In this document: piece by piece, positions 22,780-35,049 of the stretch
Numbering within the stretch: the first letter of the stretch is position 1
Layout of the letters: each line of letters begins with the position of its first letter
Assembly: GCF_029227915.1 (NCBI RefSeq)
Contig: NC_079876.1
Location: forward strand, 38,919,828 to 38,983,827
From: Hydractinia symbiolongicarpus
Lineage: Eukaryota; Cnidaria; Hydrozoa; Anthoathecata; Hydractiniidae
Direction: 5' to 3'
Length of the DNA stretch: 64,000 nucleotides
Translations under genes and position numbers: made by a program
The notes under the pieces: model-generated
Seen by the model: the letters and a program-made list of their open reading frames with translations, nothing else
Told to the model about the DNA's origin: nothing
The model's database searches: none

Positions 22780-25770
22780 GTTCGGGAAATGAGTTTATTC
22801 CTTGGGTACTTTCTTTGTCTACTTTTGACTATACGGGCCGAGACCGGGATTTACGGGAAATCGCAGGTTTTCGTTTGCCGGCGATTAAACTTCTTTTATT
22901 CAGCGTCTCATGAAAAATGAAAACATTTTGAAAACTACATGTCTCATGCGTTTTAGTGGTGAAAAAATAAATTAAAAAATCGTTCGGGAAATGAGTTTAC
23001 TCCCTGGGTACTATCTTTGTATACTTTTGACTATACGGGCCAAGCCGTGGATTTACGGGAAATCGCGGGTTTTCGTTTGCCGGCGATTAAACTTCTTTTA
23101 TTCAGCGTCTCATCAGAAATGAAAACATTTTTAAAAACTACAAGTCTCATGCGTTGTAGTGGTGAAAAAATAATTTAAAAAATCGTTCGGGAAATGAGTT
23201 TACTCCCTGGGTACTTTCTTTGTATACTTTTGACTATACGGGCCGAGTCCGGGATTTACGGGAAATCGCGGGTTTTCGTTTGCCGGCGATTAAAATTCTT
23301 TTATTCAGCGTCTCATCAAAAATGAAAACATTTTTAAAAACTACAAGTCTCATGGGCTTTCGTGGTGAAATAATAATTTAAAAAATCGTTTGGGAAATTA
23401 GTTTACTCCCTGGGTACTTTCTTTGTATACTTTTGACTACACGGGCCGAGTCCGGGATTTACGGGAAATCGCAGGTTTTCGTTTGCCGGCGATTAAAATT
23501 CTTTTACTCAGCGTCTCATCAAAAATGAAAACATTTTTGAAAACTACAAGTCTCATGCGTTTTAGTGGTGAAAAAATAAATTAAAAAATCGTTCGGGAAA
23601 TGAGTTTACACCCTGGGTACTTTCTTTGTATGCTTTTGAGTATACGGGCCGAGTCCGGGATTTACGGGAAATCGCAGGTTTTCGTTTGCCGGCGATTAAA
23701 CTTCTTTTATTCAGCGTCTCATCAAAAATGAAAACATTTTTGAAAACTATAAGTCTCATGCGTTTTAGTGGTGAAAAAATAATTTAAAAATTCGTTAGGG
23801 AAATGAGTTTACTCACTGGGTACTTTCCTTGTATACTTTTGACTATACGGGCCGAGATCAGGATTTTCGGAAAATCGCGGATTTTTGTTTGCCGGCGATT
23901 AAACTTCTTTTATTCAGCGTCTCATCAAAAATGAAAACATTTTTAAAACTACAAGTCTCATGCGTTGTAGTGGTGAAAAAATAATTTAAAAAATCGTTCG
24001 GGAAATGAGTTTACTCCCTGGGTACTTTCTTTGTATACTTTTGACTATACGGGCCGAGTCCGGGATTTACGGGAAATCGCGGGTTTTCGTTTGCCGGCGA
24101 TTAAACTTCTTTTATTCAGCGTCTCATCAAAAATGAAAACATTTTTAAAAACTACAAGTCTCATGGGCTTTAGTGGTGAAATAATAATTTAAAAAATCGT
24201 TTGGGAAATTAGTTTACTCCCTGGGTACTTTCTTTGTATACTTTTGACTACACGGGCCGAGTCCGGGATTTACAGGAAATCGCAGGTTTTCGTTTGCCGG
24301 CGATTAAAATTCTTTTATTCAGCGTCTCATCAAAAATGAAAACATTTTTGAAAACTACAAGTCTCATGCGTTTTAGTGGTGAAAAAATAAATTAAAAAAT
24401 CGTTCGGGAAATGAGTTTACTCCCTGGGTACTTTCTTTGTATACTTTTGACTACACGGGCCGAGTCCGGGATTTACGGGAAATCGCAGGTTTTCGTTTGC
24501 CGGCGATTAAAATTCTTTTATTCAGCGTCTCATCAAAAATGAAAACATTTTTGAAAAATACAAGTCTCATGCGTTTTAGTGGTGAAAAAATAAATTAAAA
24601 AATCGTTCGGGAAATGAGTTTACTCCCTGGGTACTTTCTTTGTATACTTTTGACTACACGGGCCGAGTCCGGGATTTACGGGAAATCGCAGGTTTTCGTT
24701 TGCCGGCGATTAAAATTCTTTTATTCAGCGTCTCATCAAAAATGAAAACATTTTGGAAAAATACAAGTCTCATGCGTTTTAGTGGTGAAAAAATAAATTA
24801 AAAAATCGTTCGGGAAATGAGTTTACTCCCTGGGTACTATCTTTGTATACTTTTGACTATACGGGCCAAGGCCGGGATTTACGGGAAATCGCGGGTTTTC
24901 GTTTGCCGGCGATTTAACCTCTTTCATTAAGCGTCTCATCAAAAATGAAAATATTTTTGAAAACTACAAATCTCATGCGTTTTAGTGGTGAAAAAAAAAT
25001 TTAAAAAATCGTTCGGGAAATGAGTTTACTTCCTGGGTACTTTCTTTGTATACATTCGAGTATACGGGCCTAGCCCGGGATTTACGGGAAATCGCGGGAT
25101 ATCGTTTGCCGGCGATTAAACCTCTTTTATTAAACGTCTCATCAAAAATGAAAACATTTTTAAAAACTACAAGTCTCATGGGCTTTAGTGGTGAGATAAT
25201 AATTTAAAAAATCACTCGGGAAATGAGTTTACTCCCTGGGTACTTTCTTTGTATACATTCGACTATACGGGCCAAGCCTGGGATTTACGGGAAATCGCGG
25301 ATTTTCGTTTGCCGGCGATTAAACTTCTTTTATTCAGCGTCTCATCAAAAATGAAAACATATTTAAAAACTACAAGTCTCATGCGTTGTAGTGGTGAAAA
25401 AATAATTTAAAAAATCGTTCGAGAAATGAGTTTACACCCTGGGTTCTATCTTTGTATACTTTTGACTATACCGGCCGAGTCTGGGATTTACGGGAAATCG
25501 CAGGTTTTCGTTTGCCGGCGATTAAACCACTTTCATTAAGCGTCTCATCAAAAATAAAAAGATTTCTGAAAACTACAAGTCTTATGCGTTTTAGTGGTGA
25601 AAAAATAATTTAAAAAATCGTTCGGGAAATGAGTTTACTCCCTGGGTACTTTCTTTGTATACATTCGACTATACGGGCCAAGCCCGGGATTTACGGGAAA
25701 TCGCGGATTTTTGTTTGCCGGCGATTAAACTTCTTTTATTCAGGGTCTCATCAAAAATGAAAACATTTTT
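22780..25770 (+). repeat. Block duplicated from 12.44-15.83 kb (downstream copy)
   Basis: This stretch reproduces the monomer order of the upstream block but lacks two monomers. It opens with the TTTATTCCTTGGG / TTTGTCTAC unit (22794) and includes CTCATGAAAAATG (22909), GTATGCTTTTGAGTATAC (near 23629), TTGGAAAAATAC (near 24752) and ACATATTTAAAAAC (near 25352). With its partner it brackets the 10-mer domain. Confidence 0.85.
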
Positions 25771-25968
25771 AAAAACTACAAGTCTCATGCGTTGTAGTGG
25801 TGAAAAAATAATTTAAAAAATCGTTCGGGAAATGAGTTTACTCCCTGGGTACTTTCTTTGTATACTTTTGACTATACGGGCCGAGTCCGGGATTTACGGG
25901 AAATCGCGGGTTTTCGTTTGCCGGCGATTAAACTTCTTTTATTCAGCGTCTCATCAAAAATGAAAACA

Positions 25969-28900
25969 TTTTTGAAAACTATCAGTCTCATGCGTTTTAG
26001 TGGTGAAAAAATAATTTAAAAATTCGTTAGGGAAATGAGTTTACTCACTGGGTACTTTCCTTGTATACTTTTGACTATACGGGGCGAGATCGGGATTTTC
26101 GGGAAATCGCGGATTTTTGTTTGCCGGCGATTAAACTTCTTTTATTCAGCGTCTCATCAAAAATGAAAACATTTTTAAAAACTACAAGTCTCATGCGTTG
26201 TAGTGGTGAAAAAATAATTTAAAAAATCGTTCGGGAAATGAGTTTACTCCCTGGGTACTTTCTTTGTATACTTTTGACTATACGGGCCGAGTCCGGGATT
26301 TACGGGAAATCGCGGGTTTTCGTTTGTCGGCGATTAAACTTCTTTTATTCAGCGTCTCATCAAAAATGAAAACATTTTTAAAAACTACAAGTCTCATGGG
26401 CTTTAGTGGTGAAATAATAATTTAAAAAATCGTTTGGGAAATTAGTTTACTCCCTGGGTGCTTTCTTTGTATACTTTTGACTACACGGGCCGAGTCCGGG
26501 ATTTACGGGAAATCGCAGGTTTTCGTTTGCCGGCGATTAAAATTCTTTTATTCAGCGTCTCATCAAAAATGAAAACATTTTTGAAAACTACAAGTCTCAT
26601 GCGTTTTAGTGGTGAAAAAATAAATTAAAAAATCGTTCGGGAAATGAGTTTACTCCCTGGGTACTTTCTTTGTATACTTTTGACTATACTGGCCGAGTCC
26701 GGGATTTACGGGAAATCGCGGGTTTTCGTTTGTCGGCGATTAAACTTCTTTTATTCAGCGTCTCATCAAAAATGAAAACATTTTTAAAAACTACAAGTCT
26801 CATGGGCTTTAGTGGTGAAATAATAATTTAAAAAATCGTTTGGGAAATTAGTTTACTCCCTGGGTACTTTCTTTGTATACTTTTGACTACACGGGCCGAG
26901 TCCGGGTTTTACGGGAAATCGCAGGTTTTCGTTTGCCGGCGATTAAAATTCTTTTATTCAGCGTCTTATCAAAAATGAAAACATTTTTAAAAACTACAAG
27001 TCTCATGCGTTTTAGTGGTGAAAAAAAAATTTAAAAAATCGTTCGGGAAATGAGTTTACACCCTGGGTACTTTCTTTGTTTGCTTTTAAGTATACGGGCC
27101 GAGTGCGAGATTTACGGGAAATCGCAGGTTTTCGTTTGCCGGCGATTAAACTTCTTTTATTCAGCGTCTCATCAAAAATGAAAACATTCTTGAAAACTAT
27201 CAGTCTCATGCGTTTTAGTGGTGAAAAAATAATTTAAAAATTCGTTAGGGAAATGAGTTTACTCACTGGGTACTTTCCTTGTATACTTTTGACTATACGG
27301 GGCGAGATCGGGATTTTCGGGAAATCGCGGATTTTTGTTTGCCGGCGATTAAACTTCTTTTATTCAGCGTCTCATCAAAAATGAAAACATTTTTAAAAAC
27401 TACAAGTCTCATGCGTTGTAGTGGTGAAAAAATAATTTAAAAAATCGTTCGGGAAATGAGTTTACTCCCTGGGTACTTTCTTTGTATACTTTTGACTATA
27501 CGGGCCGAGTCCGGGATTTACGGGAAATCGCGGGTTTTCGTTTGTCGGCGATTAAACTTCTTTTATTCAGCGTCTCATCAAAAATGAAAACATTTTTAAA
27601 AACTACAAGTCTCATGGGCTTTAGTGGTGAAATAATAATTTAAAAAATCGTTTGGGAAATTAGTTTACTCCCTGGGTGCTTTCTTTGTATACTTTTGACT
27701 ACACGGGCCGAGTCCGGGATTTACGGGAAATCGCAGGTTTTCGTTTGCCGGCGATTAAAATTCTTTTATTCAGCGTCTCATCAAAAATGAAAACATTTTT
27801 GAAAACTACAAGTCTCATGCGTTTTAGTGGTGAAAAAATAAATTAAAAAATCGTTCGGGAAATGAGTTTACTCCCTGGGTACTTTCTTTGTATACTTTTG
27901 ACTACACGGGCCGAATCCGGGATTTACGGGAAATCGCAGGTTTTCGTTTGCCGGCGATTAAAATTCTTTTATTCAGCGTCTCATCAAAAATGAAAACATT
28001 TTTGAAAACTACAAGTCTCATGCGTTTTAGTGGTGAAAAAATAAATTAAAAAATCGTTCGGGAAATGAGTTTACTCCCTGGGTACTATCTTTGTATACTT
28101 TTGACTATACGGGCCAACCCGGGATTTACGGGAAATCGCGGGTTTTCGTTTGCCGGCGATTTAACCTCTTTCATTAAGCGTCTCATCAAAAATGAAAACA
28201 TTTTTGAAAACTACAAATCTCATGCGTTTTAGTGGTGAAAAAAAAATTTAAAAAATCGTTCGGGAAATGAGTTTACTTCCTGGGTACTTTCTTTGTATAC
28301 ATTCGAGTATACGGTCCAAGCCCGGGATTTACGGGAAATCGCGGGATATCGTTTGCCGGCGATTAAACCTCTTTTATTAAGCGTCTCATCAAAAATGAAA
28401 ACATTTTTAAAAACTACAAGTCTCATGGGCTTTAGTGGTGAGATAATAATTTAAAAAATCACTCGGGAAATGAGTTTACACCCCGGGTACTTTCTTTGTA
28501 TACTTTTGACTATACGGGCCGAGTCCGGGATTTACGGGAAATCGCAGGTTTTCGTTTGCCGGCGATTAAACTTCTTTTATTCAGCGTCTCATCAAAAATG
28601 AAAACATTTTTGAAAACTACAAGTCTCATGCGTTTTAGTGGTGAAAAAATAAATTAAAAAATCGTTCGGGAAATGAGTTTACTCCCTGGGTACTTTCTTT
28701 GTATACTTTTGACTATACTGGCCGAGTCCGGGATTTACGGGAAATCGCGGGTTTTCGTTTGTCGGCGATTAAACTTCTTTTATTCAGCGTCTCATCAAAA
28801 ATGAAAACATTTTTAAAAACTACAAGTCTCATGGGCTTTAGTGGTGAAATAATAATTTAAAAAATCGTTTGGGAAATTAGTTTACTCCCTGGGTACTTTC

Positions 28901-30055
28901 TTTGTATACTTTTGACTACACGGGCCGAGTCCGGGTTTTACGGGAAATCGCAGGTTTTCGTTTGCCGGCGATTAAAATTCTTTTATTCAGCGTCTTATCA
29001 AAAATGAAAACATTTTTAAAAACTACAAGTCTCATGCGTTTTAGTGGTGAAAAAAAAATTTAAAAAATCGTTCGGGAAATGAGTTTACACCCTGGGTACT
29101 TTCTTTGTTTGCTTTTAAGTATACGGGCCGAGTGCGAGATTTACGGGAAATCGCAGGTTTTCGTTTGCCGGCGATTAAACTTCTTTTATTCAGCGTCTCA
29201 TCAAAAATGAAAACATTTTTGAAAACTATCAGTCTCATGCGTTTTAGTGGTGAAAAAATAATTTAAAAATTCGTTAGGGAAATGAGTTTACTCACTGGGT
29301 ACTTTCCTTGTATACTTTTGACTATACGGGGCGAGATCGGGATTTTCGGGAAATCGCGGATTTTTGTTTGCCGGCGATTAAACTTCTTTTATTCAGCGTC
29401 TCATCAAAAATGAAAACATTTTTAAAAACTACAAGTCTCATGCGTTGTAGTGGTGAAAAAATAATTTAAAAAATCGTTCGGGAAATGAGTTTACTCCCTG
29501 GGTACTTTCTTTGTATACTTTTGACTATACGGGCCGAGTCCGGGATTTACGGGAAATCGGAGGTTTTCGTTTGCCGGCGATTAAAATTCTTTTATTCAGC
29601 GTCTCATCAAAAATGAAAACATTTTTGAAAACTACAAGTCTCATGCGTTTTAGTGGTGAAAAAATAAATTAAAAAATCGTTCGGGAAATGAGTTTACTCC
29701 CTGGGTACTTTCTTTGTATACTTTTGACTATACTGGCCGAGTCCGGGATTTACGGGAAATCGCGGGTTTTCGTTTGTCGGCGATTAAACTTCTTTTATTC
29801 AGCGTCTCATCAAAAATGAAAACATTTTTAAAAACTACAAGTCTCATGGGCTTTAGTGGTGAAATAATAATTTAAAAAATCGTTTGGGAAATTAGTTTAC
29901 TCCCTGGGTACTTTCTTTGTATACTTTTGACTACACGGGCCGAGTCCGGGTTTTACGGGAAATCGCAGGTTTTCGTTTGCCGGCGATTAAAATTCTTTTA
30001 TTCAGCGTCTTATCAAAAATGAAAACATTTTTAAAAACTACAAGTCTCATGCGTT
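25969..30055 (+). repeat. 10-monomer higher-order repeat with a 5-monomer derivative
   Basis: The CTATACTGGCC variant lies at 26684, 28713 and 29728, offsets of 2029 (10 monomers) and 1015 (5 monomers). The TTTGCTTTTAAGTATAC monomer follows the same spacing at about 27012, 29041 and 30056. The 5-monomer step looks like a 10-mer copy with five monomers lost. Other markers are GGGGCGAGATC, TTTGTCGGCG and ACTATCAGTCTC. Noncoding. Confidence 0.85.
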
Positions 30056-33000
30056 TTAGTGGTGAAAAAAAAATTTAAAAAATCGTTCGGGAAATGAGTT
30101 TACACCCTGGGTACTTTCTTTGTTTGCTTTTAAGTATACGGGCCGAGTGCGAGATTTACGGGAAATCGCAGGTTTTCGTTTGCCGGCGATTAAACTTCTT
30201 TTATTCAGCGTCTCATCAAAAATGAAAACATTTTTGAAAACTATCAGTCTCATGCGTTTTAGTGGTGAAAAAATAATTTAAAAATTCGTTAGGGAAATGA
30301 GTTTACTCACTGGGTACTTTCCTTGTATACTTTTGACTATACGGGGCGAGATCGGGATTTTCGGGAAATCGCGGATTTTTGTTTGCCGGCGATTAAACTT
30401 CTTTTATTCAGCGTCTCATCAAAAATGAAAACATTTTTAAAAACTACAAGTCTCATGCGTTGTAGTGGTGAAAAAATAATTTAAAAAATCGTTCGGGAAA
30501 TGAGTTTACTCCCTGGGTACTTTCTTTGTATACTTTTGACTATACGGGCCGAGTCCGGGATTTACGGGAAATCGCGGGTTTTCGTTTGTCGGCGATTAAA
30601 CTTCTTTTATTCAGCGTCTCATCAAAAATGAAAACATTTTTAAAAACTACAAGTCTCATGGGCTTTAGTGGTGAAATAATAATTTAAAAAATCGTTTGGG
30701 AAATTAGTTTACTCCCTGGGTGCTTTCTTTGTATACTTTTGACTACACGGGCCGAGTCCGGGATTTACGGGAAATCGCAGGTTTTCGTTTGCCGGCGATT
30801 AAAATTCTTTTATTCAGCGTCTCATCAAAAATGAAAACATTTTTGAAAACTACAAGTCTCATGCGTTTTAGTGGTGAAAAAATAAATTAAAAAATCGTTC
30901 GGGAAATGAGTTTACTCCCTGGGTACTTTCTTTGTATACTTTTGACTACACGGGCCGAATCCGGGATTTACGGGAAATCGCAGGTTTTCGTTTGCCGGCG
31001 ATTAAAATTCTTTTATTCAGCGTCTCATCAAAAATGAAAACATTTTTGAAAACTACAAGTCTCATGCGTTTTAGTGGTGAAAAAATAAATTAAAAAATCG
31101 TTCGGGAAATGAGTTTACTCCCTGGGTACTATCTTTGTATACTTTTGACTATACGGGCCAACCCGGGATTTACGGGAAATCGCGGGTTTTCGTTTGCCGG
31201 CGATTTAACCTCTTTCATTAAGCGTCTCATCAAAAATGAAAACATTTTTGAAAACTACAAATCTCATGCGTTTTAGTGGTGAAAAAAAAATTTAAAAAAT
31301 CGTTCGGGAAATGAGTTTACTTCCTGGGTACTTTCTTTGTATACATTCGAGTATACGGTCCAAGCCCGGGATTTACGGGAAATCGCGGGATATCGTTTGC
31401 CGGCGATTAAACCTCTTTTATTAAGCGTCTCATCAAAAATGAAAACATTTTTAAAAACTACAAGTCTCATGGGCTTTAGTGGTGAGATAATAATTTAAAA
31501 AATCACTCGGGAAATGAGTTTACACCCCGGGTACTTTCTTTGTATACTTTTGACTATACGGGCCGAGTCCGGGATTTACGGGAAATCGCAGGTTTTCGTT
31601 TGCCGGCGATTAAACTTCTTTTATTCAGCGTCTCATCAAAAATGAAAACATTTTTGAAAACTACAAGTCTCACGCATTTTAGTGGTGAAAAAAAAATTTA
31701 AAAAATCGTTCGGGAAATGAGTTTACTTCCTGGGTACTTTCTTTGTATACATTCGACTATACGGGCCAAGCCCCAGATTTACGGAAAATCGCGGGATTTC
31801 GTTTGCCGGCGATTAAACCTCTTTTATTAAGCGTCCCATCAAAAATGAAAACATTTTTAAAAACTACAAGTCTCATGCGTTTTAGTGGTGAAAAAAAAAT
31901 TTAAAAAATCGTTCGGGAAATGAGTTTACACCCTGGGTACTTTCTTTGTTTGCTTTTAAGTATACGGGCCGAGTGCGAGATTTACGGGAAATCGCAGGTT
32001 TTCGTTTGCCGGCGATTAAACTTCTTTTATTCAGCGTCTCATCAAAAATGAAAACATTTTTGAAAACTATCAGTCTCATGCGTTTTAGTGGTGAAAAAAT
32101 AATTTAAAAATTCGTTAGGGAAATGAGTTTACTCACTGGGTACTTTCCTTGTATACTTTTGACTATACGGGGCGAGATCGGGATTTTCGGGAAATCGCGG
32201 ATTTTTGTTTGCCGGCGATTAAACTTCTTTTATTCAGCGTCTCATCAAAAATGAAAACATTTTTAAAAACTACAAGTCTCATGCGTTGTAGTGGTGAAAA
32301 AATAATTTAAAAAATCGTTCGGGAAATGAGTTTACTCCCTGGGTACTTTCTTTGTATACTTTTGACTATACGGGCCGAGTCCGGGATTTACGGGAAATCG
32401 CGGGTTTTCGTTTGTCGGCGATTAAACTTCTTTTATTCAGCGTCTCATCAAAAATGAAAACATTTTTAAAAACTACAAGTCTCATGGGCTTTAGTGGTGA
32501 AATAATAATTTAAAAAATCGTTTGGGAAATTAGTTTACTCCCTGGGTGCTTTCTTTGTATACTTTTGACTACACGGGCCGAGTCCGGGATTTACGGGAAA
32601 TCGCAGGTTTTCGTTTGCCGGCGATTAAAATTCTTTTATTCAGCGTCTCATCAAAAATGAAAACATTTTTGAAAACTACAAGTCTCATGCGTTTTAGTGG
32701 TGAAAAAATAAATTAAAAAATCGTTCGGGAAATGAGTTTACTCCCTGGGTACTTTCTTTGTATACTTTTGACTACACGGGCCGAATCCGGGATTTACGGG
32801 AAATCGCAGGTTTTCGTTTGCCGGCGATTAAAATTCTTTTATTCAGCGTCTCATCAAAAATGAAAACATTTTTGAAAACTACAAGTCTCATGCGTTTTAG
32901 TGGTGAAAAAATAAATTAAAAAATCGTTCGGGAAATGAGTTTACTCCCTGGGTACTATCTTTGTATACTTTTGACTATACGGGCCAACCCGGGATTTACG

Positions 33001-34924
33001 GGAAATCGCGGGTTTTCGTTTGCCGGCGATTTAACCTCTTTCATTAAGCGTCTCATCAAAAATGAAAACATTTTTGAAAACTACAAATCTCATGCGTTTT
33101 AGTGGTGAAAAAAAAATTTAAAAAATCGTTCGGGAAATGAGTTTACTTCCTGGGTACTTTCTTTGTATACATTCGAGTATACGGTCCAAGCCCGGGATTT
33201 ACGGGAAATCGCGGGATATCGTTTGCCGGCGATTAAACCTCTTTTATTAAGCGTCTCATCAAAAATGAAAACATTTTTAAAAACTACAAGTCTCATGGGC
33301 TTTAGTGGTGAGATAATAATTTAAAAAATCACTCGGGAAATGAGTTTACACCCCGGGTACTTTCTTTGTATACTTTTGACTATACGGGCCGAGTCCGGGA
33401 TTTACGGGAAATCGCAGGTTTTCGTTTGCCGGCAATTAAACTTCTTTTATTCAGCGTCTCATCAAAAATGAAAACATTTTTGAAAACTACAAGTCTCACG
33501 CATTTTAGTGGTGAAAAAAAAATTTAAAAAATCGTTCGGGAAATGAGTTTACTTCCTGGGTACTTTCTTTGTATACATTCGACTATACGGGCCAAGCCCC
33601 GGATTTACGGAAAATCGCGGGATTTCGTTTGCCGGCGATTAAACCTCTTTTATTAAGCGTCCCATCAAAAATGAAAACATTTTTAAAAACTACAAGTCTC
33701 ATGCGTTTTAGTGGTGAAAAAACAATTTAAAAAATCGTTCGGGAAATGAGTTTACACCCTGGGTACTTTCTTTGGATACTTTTGACTACACGGGCCGAGT
33801 CCGGGATTTACGGGAAATCGCAGGTTTTCGTTTGCCGGCGATTAAAATTCTTTTATTCAGCGTCTCATCAAAAATGAAAACATTTTTGAAAACTACAAGT
33901 CTCATGCGTTTTAGTGGTGAAAAAATAAATTAAAAAATCGTTCGGGAAATGAGTTTACTCCCTGGGTACTTTCTTTGTATACTTTTGACTACACGGGCCG
34001 AATCCGGGATTTACGGGAAATCGCAGGTTTTCGTTTGCCGGCGATTAAAATTCTTTTATTCAGCGTCTCATCAAAAATGAAAACATTTTTGAAAACTACA
34101 AGTCTCATGCGTTTTAGTGGTGAAAAAATAAATTAAAAAATCGTTCGGGAAATGAGTTTACTCCCTGGGTACTATCTTTGTATACTTTTGACTATACGGG
34201 CCAACCCGGGATTTACGGGAAATCGCGGGTTTTCGTTTGCCGGCGATTTAACCTCTTTCATTAAGCGTCTCATCAAAAATGAAAACATTTTTGAAAACTA
34301 CAAATCTCATGCGTTTTAGTGGTGAAAAAAAAATTTAAAAAATCGTTCGGGAAATGAGTTTACTTCCTGGGTACTTTCTTTGTATACATTCGAGTATACG
34401 GTCCAAGCCCGGGATTTACGGGAAATCGCGGGATATCGTTTGCCGGCGATTAAACCTCTTTTATTAAGCGTCTCATCAAAAATGAAAACATTTTTAAAAA
34501 CTACAAGTCTCATGGGCTTTAGTGGTGAGATAATAATTTAAAAAATCACTCGGGAAATGAGTTTACACCCCGGGTACTTTCTTTGTATACTTTTGACTAT
34601 ACGGGCCGAGTCCGGGATTTACGGGAAATCGCAGGTTTTCGTTTGCCGGCGATTAAACTTCTTTTATTCAGCGTCTCATCAAAAATGAAAACATTTTTGA
34701 AAACTACAAGTCTCACGCATTTTAGTGGTGAAAAAAAAAATTAAAAAATCGTTCGGGAAATGAGTTTACTTCCTGGGTACTTTCTTTGTATACATTCGAC
34801 TATACGGGCCAAGCCCCGGATTTACGGAAAATCGCGGGATTTCGTTTGCCGGCGATTAAACCTCTTTTATTAAGCGTCCCATCAAAAATGAAAACATTTT
34901 TAAAAACTACAAGTCTCATGCGTT
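30056..34924 (+). repeat. 9-monomer higher-order repeat (1826 bp) with a 6-monomer derivative
   Basis: Units 30056-31881 and 31882-33707 are offset by 1826 bp. Markers are TTTGCTTTTAAGTATAC, GGGCCAACCCGGG (two bases shorter than CCAAGCCCGGG), ATACGGTCC / GGGATATCG, and CTCACGCATTTT. A third, shortened copy follows at 1217 bp (6 monomers): the GGGATATCG unit at about 31390, 33210 and 34430 shows 1826 then 1217. The identical long antisense frames in these units simply mirror the repeat. Confidence 0.87.
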
Positions 34925-35049
34925 TTAGTGGTGAAAAAACAATTTAAAAAATCGTTCGGGAAATGAGTTTACACCCTGGGTACTTTCTTTGGATACTTTT
35001 GACTACACGGGCCGAGTCCGGGATTTACGGGAAATCGCAGGTTTTCGTT

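Noticed and set aside
23562-23759. Recurrent 65-codon antisense frame (MRLIVFKNVFIFDE...) seen in many monomers
   Set aside because: It is the reverse strand of the monomer read in one frame. Its recurrence follows from the HOR, not from coding conservation; most monomers interrupt it with stops and changes are not biased to synonymous sites. A small translated satellite peptide cannot be excluded but nothing supports one.
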